Part shown: positions 22,301 through 30,898 of the stretch, one piece after another | Layout of the letters: every line of letters starts with the position of its first letter | Position numbering within the stretch: position 1 is the stretch's first letter | Assembly: GCA_009746045.1 (NCBI GenBank) | Contig: RPFO01000299.1 | Coordinates: forward strand, 1,541,307 to 1,605,306 | Length of the DNA: 64,000 bases | Origin: Mesostigma viride | Lineage: Eukaryota; Streptophyta; Mesostigmatophyceae; Mesostigmatales; Mesostigmataceae | Direction: 5' to 3' | Notes under the pieces: generated by a model | Told to the model about the DNA's origin: nothing | What the model saw: only the letters and a program-made list of their open reading frames with translations | Databases searched by the model: none | Program-made: the position numbers and the translations under genes

Positions 22301-22759
22301 AGCTCCATGGATAGCAGGCAAGTTTCTAAGGTCAGAGGCAGGTCAGCTGGCTTGTTTGTGCTTCAGCAACATAGGCCTAGTCTTGTGGCCTGGTACAGTC
22401 GTCTTCAAAGAAGGGTTGCTGTGAGTTCAGATGTCTCTGAGTGCAGAGCCATTTGTGAAGGGATTCAGTCCAGTTTGTACATCAAGGAGCTGTTGCTAGC
22501 TATGGCTTCAGTGACTCCTCATACTCTTCAGATGGAAACCTTGATCCTTTCAGATAACATGGGCATGGTCCAGTTTGTGCACAAGCAGTTGGCCAGGAGC
22601 AGAGATCTGGATTATCTCCTGTTGAAGGAGTTGGCAGGTCTGGTGGATATTCAACATCTTCCAGGTTCTGAGAATCCTGCTGATGCCTTGACCAAGTTAC
22701 CTCACAAGTCTGCTGAGCAATATAAGCTTCTTTACAAGCTGATGAGCTCCTCTGTGTGA
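19319..22759 (+). CDS. pol: LTR-A Pol: integrase - retropepsin-like - RT - RNase H
   Basis: The ORF is open from the Gag UGA. Its first internal ATG is 19319 (1146 aa). Residues from that ATG: HHMFGH at about 99 and a C-x-C at 131 (zinc domain), integrase D158, D211 and E241, then an SH3-like C-terminal part (GSWHPGVVTRV...VHRLSWSYVRLR). A retropepsin-like segment follows with LEVDTNAEVSVM (D488) and GPIILGQNFL. RT has LLDFKRAFL (D754) and SLHGDDLHL (DD at 850-851, HGDD replacing the usual YVDD). RNase H has YVDSSMDS (D994), SDNMGMVQF and a terminal NPADALTK, typical of Copia. No protease-like motif lies between Gag and integrase, so the order differs from canonical Copia. Expression probably needs readthrough of the UGA. 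Confidence 0.93.
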   Translation: MEEEHNGVVTGSSHVTMVKAVTTRQQRSHMALGGSLRTPSMLERGSPALGQEAPLEEEGEADGLNDAMGSMVVSERAVPSTSPVFNKMSLVSNIALRLHHMFGHAAQALQFARRLGGTSLFNAVKQVAEACSCRLVAPKPKKSHVRQPVLQPGYVQCDIQEIRKLILLVGVDRYTKYKVLELLQDKSKPCLVAGLQAIRSRMKPVIQLQCDLEFECCMGNEDLPELFIVHRESHGSQGVVERTIRELKTILLTEKKIPRLVPAIIKTAWLRSVEDRLNVRASMYVGEVPVTPLSLHLRELPTEVEQAWKDSLMFKFAKLRQKDKGWSVLKPVVGQRVIVWKEPKLAGKRGSWHPGVVTRVELAGHKCWVKMEDPPQNVHRLSWSYVRLRGAEAEAVAPDVTTLPVGHDVIPDHHVQAGSNPRVSPGQTPGSVNFPSLGQADVVPSSLTKHRGVGLKDVVLAMQKAKQGPRVSKLSQLEESEDAVLEVDTNAEVSVMGSQHTGQRQVLSPSCAWVSDFSGRTHIMVLGEVLVPFMGEDVTFLVLEDYDGPIILGQNFLSSPRIVVASDKLRKFGWGSIPLVNFKTSLASVFNSVKAIKNVQWPENQIPVASSLVMPAALHPSSIGITKRSLAAHSPLSYDQLVQEMSSPLMFEAWRLAFAKALEEWLQFDCCQPVNEVPPYSTRLKLRFVIKRKEVEGVSVPHVRPVLNEYRGTGDLLGEELYTPGMLHDTWRILLCLYVGMLNQGADMSSVLLDFKRAFLKGDPSVAQQVWHCETPFHVPVPVAWQAELQSSYLLILKGLEGLRSSPIIWRLTLEDFLTKHCGLKVSSVDPCLLLGRWHDLPVYASLHGDDLHLIAPTKWLSQFVPIINDAFPLGKELWQKPGEAVTFCGMQATLVQEGSQWLIKLQAGNDYKSTILQSVPEVMTSSIAPELKGKLAWYGSICGPDMMVHSRSPDDVLILEEPSQIIAHVNKSPGITLAGIDLSLPFSLDIYVDSSMDSRQVSKVRGRSAGLFVLQQHRPSLVAWYSRLQRRVAVSSDVSECRAICEGIQSSLYIKELLLAMASVTPHTLQMETLILSDNMGMVQFVHKQLARSRDLDYLLLKELAGLVDIQHLPGSENPADALTKLPHKSAEQYKLLYKLMSSSV

Positions 22760-23537
22760 GTTGAGCAATTCCAGTTGGAGCTTTGAGTTTGGTGACTGAT
22801 TGGGTGAGAAGAGCTAACATAGAGCTGGGCTCTGTTATGCTGAGAGCTGTGATGCTCTGAGGGCAGTAATGCTCTGTGTACATATGTGTATAATACTGTA
22901 TTCTATGTAATGCTCAGTCATGGAGCATGATGTTGGTTGGGGGTTTGTCCTCAGTTTGAGGTTTGTCTCAACCAAAGGGATTTTATAGGGCAGGGTTCGA
23001 TTCCCTGGGGCTGCTTAGGCGGATTTTCCCGGATTGGCTGGCCCATCAACCTTGCTGGTGAGGTGGCGACAGGTCCCCCTAGTTTTGTCCCAGACAGAGG
23101 AAGGTAGTTTGTCATGTGCTTAATATATTTTGTGATGTGCTATTTCTCAGTCCATGGTGGGCGCCAGTTCTGATAACTATCAATGTCTACCTGATAAGGT
23201 CTTGTGGGTAACTTGTGGGGTTCCAATCAGGAGCCATTATGGTGATGATTCCATTTTGGTCATTATTCTGGTTAGCCACAAGCTGCTATTCCAAACACTT
23301 GGCTTTCTACTTCCAGTGGATAGGGAATTCATTGTAATTCGTCATGGCTGAGATGTGTTGTGATCTGGTGCTTGATTAATCCCGAGCAGAGACTACAGAG
23401 AGCTGGGAGGGATGTCAAGTGCTATGCATGTTGTTTCTATATATATGTGTTGCCAAGCCTAACAGCTCTAAAAGAAAGAAAGGGCTGGAGTTAATATGGC
23501 TGTTATGTCCAAGCTCTAAAAGAGAAGAAAGGGCTGG
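22760..23537 (+). other. LTR-A 3' untranslated region
   Basis: This is 778 bp between the Pol stop and the right LTR, with no supported ORF. It contains the T-arm-like motif at 22991-23007 and, at the end, two successive copies of a purine tract (AAAAGAAAGAAAGGGCTGG and a variant), each followed by an LTR-like start, AGTTAATAT. The second copy is the functional polypurine tract. Confidence 0.7.
22991..23007 (+). other. tRNA T-arm-like motif in LTR-A
   Basis: CAGGG-TTCGATT-CCCTG is a perfect 5-bp stem with a 7-nt loop and contains the pol III B-box consensus GGTTCGATTCC. The surrounding TTATAGGGC is also shared with LTR-B (58274-58290), although the two 3' regions are otherwise diverged. I see no A box or acceptor stem, so this is not a complete tRNA gene. 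Confidence 0.7.
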
Positions 23538-24165
23538 AGTTAATATTGCCTGGCAAGCAATATTATTCTACTAAGCTACTTGGCTTGTAGAGATTCTACT
23601 TCCGGTTACTACAATCCAGAAACGGGTTCATTCTGATGAGTATTGCTCGAGATATGAGCAAGATACTGTTCTACTACATTCTACTTGGATTCGGTGATTC
23701 TACGGTGGTTCTTCAAGTGACGCGTGGCATACGGCGTCTTGTCACAGTGTACGATAGGACATTTAGTCTCCGACACTGCGGTCTATTCAATGCTATTGAT
23801 TAGACGTAACAAATAGTGACAGGACTTGTGCGACAGGACACTGATGTGACTATTTATGGATAACGAGTCGAGATCTGCTGGTCCAGAGTGAAGGACAGCA
23901 ATATTGTGAGATGATCTGTCCTATCAGTCATCTGGATGTGACTGCGTCACAATTAGTATATAACGAGCAGGACGCTGCCACTTGGTAGCACCACTTTCCC
24001 TGCACCTGTGTCCTCGCACCTTCGGCGACGGTTCTCACGTGCCTCGTGCGTTCTGTGCTGGTAACCATAACCAGCAACGTAAACCTATTGATTAATATAA
24101 CTACTTCCTCTGTAGATATTAATCAGTGCAGGCTGAACCACAGTTCAGCCACAGTTTCGTTAACT
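23538..24165 (+). repeat. LTR-A right LTR, 628 bp
   Basis: Direct repeat of 16690-17317, with two substitutions seen. Its TATATAA at about 23957 points toward the viral ORF whose ATG is at 24261, 96 bp beyond the LTR end. Confidence 0.97.
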
Positions 24166-24260
24166 GCCGTCGCCGCACGTCGGACGGGGGCCGGTGCGCT
24201 GCGCACGGGGGGGGGAGGGCGGGAGGGGCGAGGGCGGTTGGGGTGCTGCGAACGCATAGA

Positions 24261-25904
24261 ATGGGTGCAATAAAGACGCTCAAAGAAGCCCAACATGCTG
24301 CTGAGGAAGCAAAAAAAATAAAAGATGAATATGAAACGCGGTACCGAAAAGCAAACGACGAGTACCATACAGCGATTAAAAGTCGTGACATGCCGGGGAT
24401 AAGCGCTGAGCTGAGGCGCATGAGAGGGGAAACAGTGAATACTAAACATGCTGCTATGGAACTAGCACGGCAGCGTGCTAATGTCAAGGTGGCAAAGTGG
24501 ACAGCGGCTGATGCCTTGCAGAAGCGCATGAAGGAGGAGGCAGATGATCCAGCAGTCGCGACACAGGGTCAACTGTTACGTGCGTCTTTTGCCAACGTCA
24601 GTCGAGCATATGAAAAGGTAAAAGTATTGAAAAAATTTGCAGACGACTGGAAGGAAAAGCACGGTACCGACAATCAAGGATTCTCCGAGGCGATGCAGCG
24701 GGTTATTAAAGCAGGCCGTAAGGCACTGGCGGAAAAAAACAAATACAATGATATCGCTGACAGTTTGGGAAAACCACACTTTATGCCACCTGTCGATGAT
24801 GAGGCTAAGACTGCTCCGGGGGATGAAAGTGAACGTGCTGCTGCTGCTGCAACTACAAAGGTCGCTATGAAGGCCGCTGAACAACGTAAACGAGAAGAAG
24901 AGGCGGAGGCTGCTGCTGGGGGCAGTGGTGATGGTGCTAGCAGCAGTGTTGGTGCCGGCGGCAGTGGTGCTGATGGGGGCCGTGTTGGTGCTGGCGGCGA
25001 TGGGAACGGCGGACGTCGGGAACAAAGGAATAAACAAGCTGCCGATAAACGCACACAGAATAAGGCGAAGACAGAGGCGAAATTGAAGCTCGAGGCTGCT
25101 GCCAGGCAAGAACTAGCCTTGAAGAGGCGGGAAGAAGCGGACGCTGCCAAGAGGCGGGAAGAAGCGGACGCTGCCAAGAGGCGGGAAGAAGCGGACGCTG
25201 CCAAGAGGCGGGAAGAAGAGGACGCTGCCAAGAGGCGGGAAGAAGAGGACGCTGCCAAGAAAAAGGCGGATGACGACGCTGCTCGTCTGGCCGCGGCTAC
25301 TGGCACCACATCGACTACCACCGCCGGTACTACCACCAGCACATCTGGCAGTAGCAGTGGTAGCAGTTCTGCTGCCACCACGTCTGCCAGTAGCAGTGGG
25401 GGTGCGGCCGCTCCCGCGGTCCCACCCGACGACGACGACGACGATGACAGGGGCATAGGATACATGGACATCTACACGCCGATGTACGTGCCCATGTACA
25501 CGGGCGGGCGAGGGGGCAAGCGGCCACTGAGGGGCTCACGCGGATCTGCAGCGCACGGTGGCGGTCACGCGGTCGCTGCTGGTCGTCAAAAGAAACTTAC
25601 AAGAGATAAAAAGGCCATTAAGAAAGCCGAGGCTGCTAAAGCCGCTTTAGTCTCATCCTCCGACTCGGAGGAGGACGACGAGATGGATGGGGGCTACGTA
25701 CCGATGTACACCGGTGCATCTACCTACGTGCCGATGTACACCGGTGCGAGCCCCTACACGCCCTTGTACTCTGGCAGGCGTGCGACCGGCAGGCGACTCA
25801 CGGGTGCGCACGGCATGGCTGCTCGACGTGCAAAGAAAACTGCGACAAGGGGAGTGCGACCGCCATCAAGAAGGGGCAGGGGAAGGGGTGTGGCGCGGTG
25901 GTGA
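24261..25904 (+). CDS. Viral repeat protein with coiled coil and VPMYTG motifs
   Basis: Predicted protein of 547 aa from the ATG at 24261. Residues about 1-200 are helical and charged, probably coiled coil. A Gly/Ala/Ser linker follows, then five tandem copies of KRREEADAA or KRREEEDAA (a 27-bp DNA repeat at about 25119-25262), a Thr/Ser stretch and an Asp run. The C-terminal third carries repeated YVPMYTG or related units (MYVPMYTG, GYVPMYTG, TYVPMYTG, YTPLYSG) between very basic segments. I do not recognise the family. The pattern suggests a structural or DNA-packaging-associated virion protein (inference). The ORF may once have started at 16561, before LTR-A inserted; the right LTR of LTR-A is now immediately upstream. 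Confidence 0.75.
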   Translation: MGAIKTLKEAQHAAEEAKKIKDEYETRYRKANDEYHTAIKSRDMPGISAELRRMRGETVNTKHAAMELARQRANVKVAKWTAADALQKRMKEEADDPAVATQGQLLRASFANVSRAYEKVKVLKKFADDWKEKHGTDNQGFSEAMQRVIKAGRKALAEKNKYNDIADSLGKPHFMPPVDDEAKTAPGDESERAAAAATTKVAMKAAEQRKREEEAEAAAGGSGDGASSSVGAGGSGADGGRVGAGGDGNGGRREQRNKQAADKRTQNKAKTEAKLKLEAAARQELALKRREEADAAKRREEADAAKRREEADAAKRREEEDAAKRREEEDAAKKKADDDAARLAAATGTTSTTTAGTTTSTSGSSSGSSSAATTSASSSGGAAAPAVPPDDDDDDDRGIGYMDIYTPMYVPMYTGGRGGKRPLRGSRGSAAHGGGHAVAAGRQKKLTRDKKAIKKAEAAKAALVSSSDSEEDDEMDGGYVPMYTGASTYVPMYTGASPYTPLYSGRRATGRRLTGAHGMAARRAKKTATRGVRPPSRRGRGRGVARW

Positions 25905-26100
25905 GGCATGCAGAAATGGAGAATTTGATCGTTCATTAAAAAATAATCACGCGTATTACCAATCCCAAAAGCAGCGCCACACAGGGCGTTCCCATTCTAT
26001 CAAGTATAATGGGATTACATCAAGGGCACTCAGGCCTCGAGTTTATCGATGCTAAACGGGCACTGTGGCCTCTCCTCACACCTACAGGACAGCAGGGGTC

Positions 26101-27114
26101 CTAGTTCTCGGTCTTGGCGCGCTTGGGAGAGGGAGGGGGGGTCTCCCCCCTCATGTCCACCACCTCCCACTGAGGGCGGGTGTCCTTCTCCTCGCCAGCA
26201 GGGGCCGTCTCCACGCCCTCCTCCTCCTTGTCAGCCGCCTTCTTCTTGCCCTCCTTCTTACCCCCCTTGCGCTTGGAGGGGGGGCTGACCTCGGGCTCCT
26301 CCTCCTCCCCCTCCTGCATCTCGTAAAAGTCCTCCTTGCCATACGCCTTGCCGTTGGTCACGTGGGCGAGTGCCGTCAGCGTGGCATCGAAGCCAAAGTA
26401 GGGGAAGTGCAGCTTGGCCACATGCTCGGTGGGGCGCCTCTCCGCAATGCAGATGGGGCAGTCGACGTCATCCGGCTCCTCCTGCTCGCACAGGAACTGC
26501 ACGGCGCAGCCCCCGCAGACACCGCCGGCGTGGAAGTGCACGTCCTTGCTCTTGACGGAGTGAACGTTTTCCAGGTACTCCTCGCACAACAGACAGGTGT
26601 CCAGTGCTTCCAGACCCGAGTCGCCGTAACGCCCCATACTGTGCTTGTGCGCATCGCTGATGGCGCACTCGAACTCCTTGTCCCCCCTTCCCCACTCGGG
26701 GGCGATGGTGATCTCCTCCTCCACCCCCCCTCGCAGGATCCTGTCAGTCTCCCTCACGGCGGCCTCGCGGAAGGACGAGTCCCTTTTCCTGGCAAACTCC
26801 TCCATGTTGTCCCTGCAGCTCTTGCACTCGTAGCACCTGCCAACCTTGGGCATGAAGGAGGCAATGGGCTTGAGCAGCTTGCAACGGAGGCACCTGTTGG
26901 TGGGGATGTGGGGCTCCCTTCCAGGGTTGTCCTTCTTCCACTGCTCAGCAAGCTCCTCATTCTTCTTGGTCCTGTACATCTTCTCCCCAGTTTCTGGGTC
27001 ATACATCCACTGTGGACCGTCGTCAATCCACGTGATATTCTTGCAGGGGAGGTAGTCCTCGTTGATAGGAGGTGCAGGCTTGGTAGACTTGACAATCTTG
27101 GCAGGGTTCCTCAT
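26101..27114 (-). CDS. Viral zinc-finger / RING-like protein
   Basis: Predicted protein of 337 aa from the ATG at 27114. An N-terminal cysteine cluster (CLRCKLLKPIASFMP, then CYECKSC) may bind one zinc. A second cluster has CLLCEEYLEN, a VHFHAGGVCGGC segment and DCPICIAERR, spaced like a RING or other cross-brace finger. The C-terminus is acidic and basic low-complexity (GKKEGKKKAADKEEEG). RING proteins commonly act as ubiquitin ligases, and many large DNA viruses encode them. Assignment to a specific RING type is uncertain. The gene is convergent with the preceding viral ORF. Confidence 0.78.
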   Translation of the reverse strand: MRNPAKIVKSTKPAPPINEDYLPCKNITWIDDGPQWMYDPETGEKMYRTKKNEELAEQWKKDNPGREPHIPTNRCLRCKLLKPIASFMPKVGRCYECKSCRDNMEEFARKRDSSFREAAVRETDRILRGGVEEEITIAPEWGRGDKEFECAISDAHKHSMGRYGDSGLEALDTCLLCEEYLENVHSVKSKDVHFHAGGVCGGCAVQFLCEQEEPDDVDCPICIAERRPTEHVAKLHFPYFGFDATLTALAHVTNGKAYGKEDFYEMQEGEEEEPEVSPPSKRKGGKKEGKKKAADKEEEGVETAPAGEEKDTRPQWEVVDMRGETPPPSPKRAKTEN

Positions 27115-27330
27115 GATTTCGGCACCAAGAAGCGATTTTCGGCAGGCTGTAACAAATTCAGAAACGGATTTCGGCAGACAATAAAGAGTTGAAACCCTAT
27201 ACGAATTTCGGCAGCACCTATACGATTTCGGGCGCAAGGGCCACGGATATGGCTGTCCTGTGAGGCCTGGGCTTCCAGTGGCTGGAGGCTGGTGGATGGT
27301 GGGGGTGCAAAGGTCTGGCAGTGACTTTAA

Positions 27331-29029
27331 CCCCTAAATGGGCAGAAATACTGCCGATGCATCGGCTGTAACTTCACAATTTTGCAAACCAGATGCCATC
27401 CAACCCACCCATATCCAATGGCTGTCCTTGGGGGCCAAGCATGTCCATGAGTTGCCCTTCGGGTTGGTATATCACAACCTTACATATATGCAGGGTAGGC
27501 CATGTATAACTGCCGTCAAAGTCAGGGGGGTCAAGACGAGCGTTTTCATTTTTGGTAGAATGTGCATTTTGAATTATGTTGTAAGAGCTAGGCACCGACC
27601 ACTTCAGGGATGATAAACAATTAGTTGCTGAACAGTTTGAGCCATTGGGGTCATCATTTGGGTGGGTATACCAGCAGTTACACCTAGTACAGCCCATAGG
27701 GGTACCGTTGGTAAAAAGCAACCAAGGGGGTAGGAGTGGGCATACTACCTACTAATACCTACTAATATGGCCCCCAACCATGCCACATAATACATTTCCC
27801 TTCCACAATGATGGGGAAACATAACTGCATCATCACACTGCCCTTACATGGCACCTATGTGCAGGTGCCACCTTGTCCATGCACGTAGGTAGCGTGGTAC
27901 GGATACCCTACGCAAGGCATGCATTCTAGGAGGCAGCCACCAACAAACTAGTGATTTTAAGCCTATTTCAGCTTGCCCTAGCAAGGATAAACTAGGCCTA
28001 AGCTGCTATAGCTTGCCAGGTGATGGCCAGCACACCTGGTGGCACATGCTGACAATGGGAAGCTTCTACTCACCGGTTACATGCTTGATGATGCCACAGA
28101 GACCAGCCAACTGCCTCACACTCATGCAATATGTGTGTGGGAAATGTATAACAAACATATATGGAGGTATTCAAACCCATACAGCCTCTAAAACTTTTCA
28201 CCATCACCCTGTGGCAGGTCAACTGACTGAGGGAAGCATCTAAGAAGGGTGTTTTAGAAAGGGGCCAGGCCAGGGTCAAGAAAGAGCATGAATAATGCAA
28301 AAAGAATGTGCTACACAAGCTAGAACGTATATATAAACGTCAAACATCGATAGGAAAACGATAACTCAGCTTTACCAGACATGGATGGCGTTACCTTGGC
28401 CCAGGCGGTGGCCGCAAAATGGCGCATTTCGGCACACCAAAGTTGTGCAGCATGGTCGCTGGATTCGGCGATTTCTGGCCACCCTTGCACGTTTACGACT
28501 ACTATGTATCATAAAAAGTACAAAGAAACCAATATATCCTTTGAAATACGCCGGAAAGGTATTGCTGTCAACGTTTCTATCGTCCGGCCTGATCGCAGTT
28601 TTTTCCAGCAAGAACGCTGCCGACACCTATCAAATGGCATTCCCGCGAACCAAAAATTGGCCTGTATCATCTTTAGGACGTATAAAATCAATTTCCTGAG
28701 TTTGGTCAGAAAATTCGAACGAAAACGTAAATGCCATGCGTGGGCGCAAGCCGCCATGGCCAGGTCGTCGTTTTCCGGAATGCACGTTGTACGTGAAAAA
28801 GTACCCTGACCCCTAGTACTTTGACCGGCCAGAACACCTCTATAACTTTGTCAGAAGTATGCAAACCCTAGTACCATGCTGTGAGGAAAATTATAAACTT
28901 TCGATCTTCTCAGCTAAACGTTTCCTAATTCTCAATAGTTTTCGCGGCATTTGGTCCCCCGAGAAGGGGCCGACGTGTCGGCTGTAACTCAGTTTTTGGC
29001 GGAAAATCGGCAGCCAGACCATTTAGGGG
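27331..29029. mobile_element. piggyBac-like non-autonomous element, 1699 bp
   Basis: TTAA at 27327-27330 is followed by CCCCTAAATGG. The right end is the exact inverse, CCATTTAGGGG, followed by TTAA at 29030-29033. A TTAA duplication with CCC-type termini is the hallmark of piggyBac transposons. Imperfect inverted similarity continues inward (CTGCCGAT, and TCGGCTGTAACT near both ends). No transposase is present. The reading frames inside, including one at 28381-28809, have no recognisable domain and I do not support them as genes. The element separates two viral genes. Confidence 0.88.
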
Positions 29030-29033
29030 TTAA

Positions 29034-29572
29034 GGAAATTTGGGCAAGGGAGCCAGTGGTCCGGATTACAGACGGATGGATGGCCCATATTTTGTTTCCA
29101 GAAGGCCCTGATATTTTCGGCTGAGTCACGAAAACATATCTGGCGGGTACAGTCGGATTCCGTACGGATCGCAGGCAGTGCCGTCAGGGTCCACATGGCA
29201 CGTTTTCGCACGGATCCCGGATCTGCTGACACGCCAGGATCTCCGATTTCGTACGGATCTCTGATCTGCTGACCTTACCAGGATCTGGATCTGGGTTCCA
29301 TGTCAGCAGAGGTGGATCTGGATCTTTGCTGACATGGATCTCCAGTGCATATATTTTTTTAATCTGCTGCGTCGGATTTCGGGCTGATATTTTCGAACTT
29401 TTGCACTTTTCCACCTCTGATCTCTGGGATCTTTTTGCCACCTCATATCCCAGTCACAAAATTGCCTGCCTGCCTGGTCGGAATTTTTTACAGGGCAAAA
29501 GCAACATATTCCCACAGACTTGGCAAAAGCTCTCATTTCGTTGTACCATCCGCACGAAGTTGGGCTGTGGCT
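29034..29572. other. Intergenic region with GGATCTG repeats
   Basis: No gene is supported. Between about 29210 and 29345 the words GGATCTGG, GATCTGCTGAC and their variants recur many times in both orders. This is probably the leader and promoter region of the coiled-coil gene that starts at 29573. Confidence 0.5.
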
Positions 29573-30109
29573 ATGGAAGAAAAGGGCAGCAAAGTGGAGG
29601 GGGGGAGCAGCTCTGAGTGCAGCTATGATTCCGACAAGGAAAACATTCCTCCATCGGAACTGATCAAGGTCCACGAATCCTGTTCGCCCGCCGGAAATCG
29701 GGTAATGAGGTTAAATGAGGGCCCTCTGCCATCCAAGGTGCTTGTTCCCAGGGAATTTGTGGCCACCGTCCACACACAGTTTGTGGAGATAAAGGACAAG
29801 ATGGAGACTGTGATCAGTAAGTACAAGAAGGACAAGGATGCCACAAGGAAGAGGCACGAAAGGGCCAAGAACAAGCTTGTCAAACAGATCCAGGACCTCC
29901 AAGGAGTTATTGCTGACAAGGAGGCCGCTGCAAACCTGTTGGAAATTGCTGCAAAGAACCAGACTATAAGTGCGGATAAATTGAGGGCGCAATTGGCCAC
30001 CGCCCAGACGGATTTGGTCAATGCCAGGACTGTAATTTCAGAGCTTACAAGGGATGTGAGGACCCTGAAGTCTTGCACACCCCGGCTAACTGAGCCCCCC
30101 ATGAGTTGA
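29573..30109 (+). CDS. Viral coiled-coil protein, 178 aa
   Basis: The ATG at 29573 was chosen as the first in a good coding context. The N-terminus is acidic and polar (ECSYDSDKENIPPSELIKV). From about residue 60 to the end the sequence is an almost continuous heptad-like helix (KDKMETVISKYKKDKDATRK, KLVKQIQDLQGVIADKEAA, LRAQLATAQTDLVNARTVIS). No enzyme motif is seen. It is probably a structural or scaffold-type protein, but I do not recognise the family. It is followed on the same strand by a small membrane protein gene. Confidence 0.78.
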   Translation: MEEKGSKVEGGSSSECSYDSDKENIPPSELIKVHESCSPAGNRVMRLNEGPLPSKVLVPREFVATVHTQFVEIKDKMETVISKYKKDKDATRKRHERAKNKLVKQIQDLQGVIADKEAAANLLEIAAKNQTISADKLRAQLATAQTDLVNARTVISELTRDVRTLKSCTPRLTEPPMS

Positions 30110-30445
30110 GAGAAATTATGTGCACGGATGGTATGTTATTTGCATGACCAAGGGTGCGCTGGTAGGGTCTTTACTTGTTTGGACAGGCTTAGCAAAACTT
30201 GCATCTTATTTGCGCGACCATTGTACAAAGGGGTCAAACGAGTCGATTGGTCGATCTCGTCGCGCGAAAGAGTCGGCGGAGTGCATGCTCCATCGAGCCA
30301 TGTCCCCTCCCAGGAACGAACGCAAACGCAACCATCCCAACAGCCTCAATATGGAACGTGAGGAGGAGCTGGTCTCCATTCGCAGCCTCGCTCACCCGCC
30401 TAAGGAATAAATTCCCTGATGTATAATTGTTAATAAATTGCATTC
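30110..30445. other. Interval without a clearly supported gene
   Basis: Two short overlapping frames exist (from ATG 30128 to 30361, and ATG 30300 to 30410). Neither has a domain, and the two cannot be told apart by composition. The 36-aa frame at 30300-30410 is very basic then acidic and could be a small viral peptide, at low confidence. Confidence 0.4.
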
Positions 30446-30658
30446 ATGTCGTTCAATGTGTCCACCTCTAGTATTGAGAACACCCCTCCCGTGGTGGAGG
30501 GTCTGGGCGAGTTGAAGAGGAGGGAGCCGCTGGACCCCACGGCCCCCATACGCGACCCCCCTCTCGTGTCCGCTAAGGAGTGGACCATCCCGCTGCTTTA
30601 TCTGATTGCTACGATTGCCCTGCTTGTTATGATGATGAAAAAGAACAAGGTCAATTAA
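30446..30658 (+). CDS. Small viral membrane protein, 70 aa
   Basis: The ATG at 30446 opens a short protein with a polar, Pro-rich N-terminus (about 45 aa) and a single C-terminal transmembrane helix (WTIPLLYLIATIALLVMMM), followed by KKNKVN. This is tail-anchored topology with the N-terminus probably facing the cytosol or virion interior. Small proteins of this layout are common in inner membranes of large DNA viruses. The precise family is not recognised. The next gene is convergent and ends 10 bp away. Confidence 0.78.
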   Translation: MSFNVSTSSIENTPPVVEGLGELKRREPLDPTAPIRDPPLVSAKEWTIPLLYLIATIALLVMMMKKNKVN

Positions 30659-30667
30659 TCATAATTA

Positions 30668-30898
30668 TTACGCTTTTATCCTCTTGTCCCTGTTCCATGC
30701 CTGGTTCTCTAGCATAAGACGCTTGTTGTTTGCCGCGAACTCGGGGCCGCGGTACTCGCGAGCCTCCTCGTAGTGGCCCAACTTTTCCAGCCCCGGTGCC
30801 AGCATCTCCACTATGGAGAGGGCCGACTTCTCGGGGTCGCCACCCTTAGACACCATGGCCTTGTGCTGCTCGTGAAAGAATATCGACAGACCACACAT
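30668..30898 (-). CDS. Small viral protein, 76 aa, unknown
   Basis: ATG at 30898 (MCGLSIFFHEQHKAMVSKGG). The protein is short, helical and charged, without membrane segment or zinc motif. It is convergent with the preceding membrane protein, leaving 10 bp between the stops. That tight spacing, with no overlap, supports both ORFs as real. No function can be assigned. Confidence 0.68.
   Translation of the reverse strand: MCGLSIFFHEQHKAMVSKGGDPEKSALSIVEMLAPGLEKLGHYEEAREYRGPEFAANNKRLMLENQAWNRDKRIKA

Larger units (their letters stand above)
16690..24165 (+). mobile_element. LTR-A: complete Copia-like LTR retrotransposon
   Basis: The 7476-bp element is bounded by two 628-bp LTRs and a perfect 5-bp target duplication, GCCGT (16685-16689 and 24166-24170). 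The LTR ends are AGTT and AACT, not TG and CA. Internal order: a 188-aa ORF0, Gag with a zinc knuckle, a UGA, and Pol with integrase, retropepsin-like, RT and RNase H domains. I saw two base differences between the LTRs, so the insertion is recent. A purine-rich polypurine tract lies at about 23515-23537, and a partial copy of this tract plus LTR start lies just before it (about 23464-23511). I do not recognise a tRNA primer site after the left LTR. Confidence 0.95.

Noticed and set aside
22991-23007. Complete tRNA gene
   Set aside because: Only the T-arm is present. No acceptor stem, D-arm or anticodon arm could be drawn around it.
26065-27192. 375-codon plus-strand frame antisense to the RING-like gene
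   Set aside because: It lacks domain content and is Leu/Pro-rich, as expected for the shadow of a GC-rich gene. The minus strand has clear zinc-binding motifs.
28381-28809. 142-aa ORF inside the piggyBac-like element
   Set aside because: It has no similarity to a transposase or other domain, and several frames are open here. I treat it as chance in a non-autonomous element.
30128-30361. 77-aa ORF between two viral genes
   Set aside because: It overlaps an equally open alternative frame, has no domain, and composition does not favour either, so I left it unsupported.
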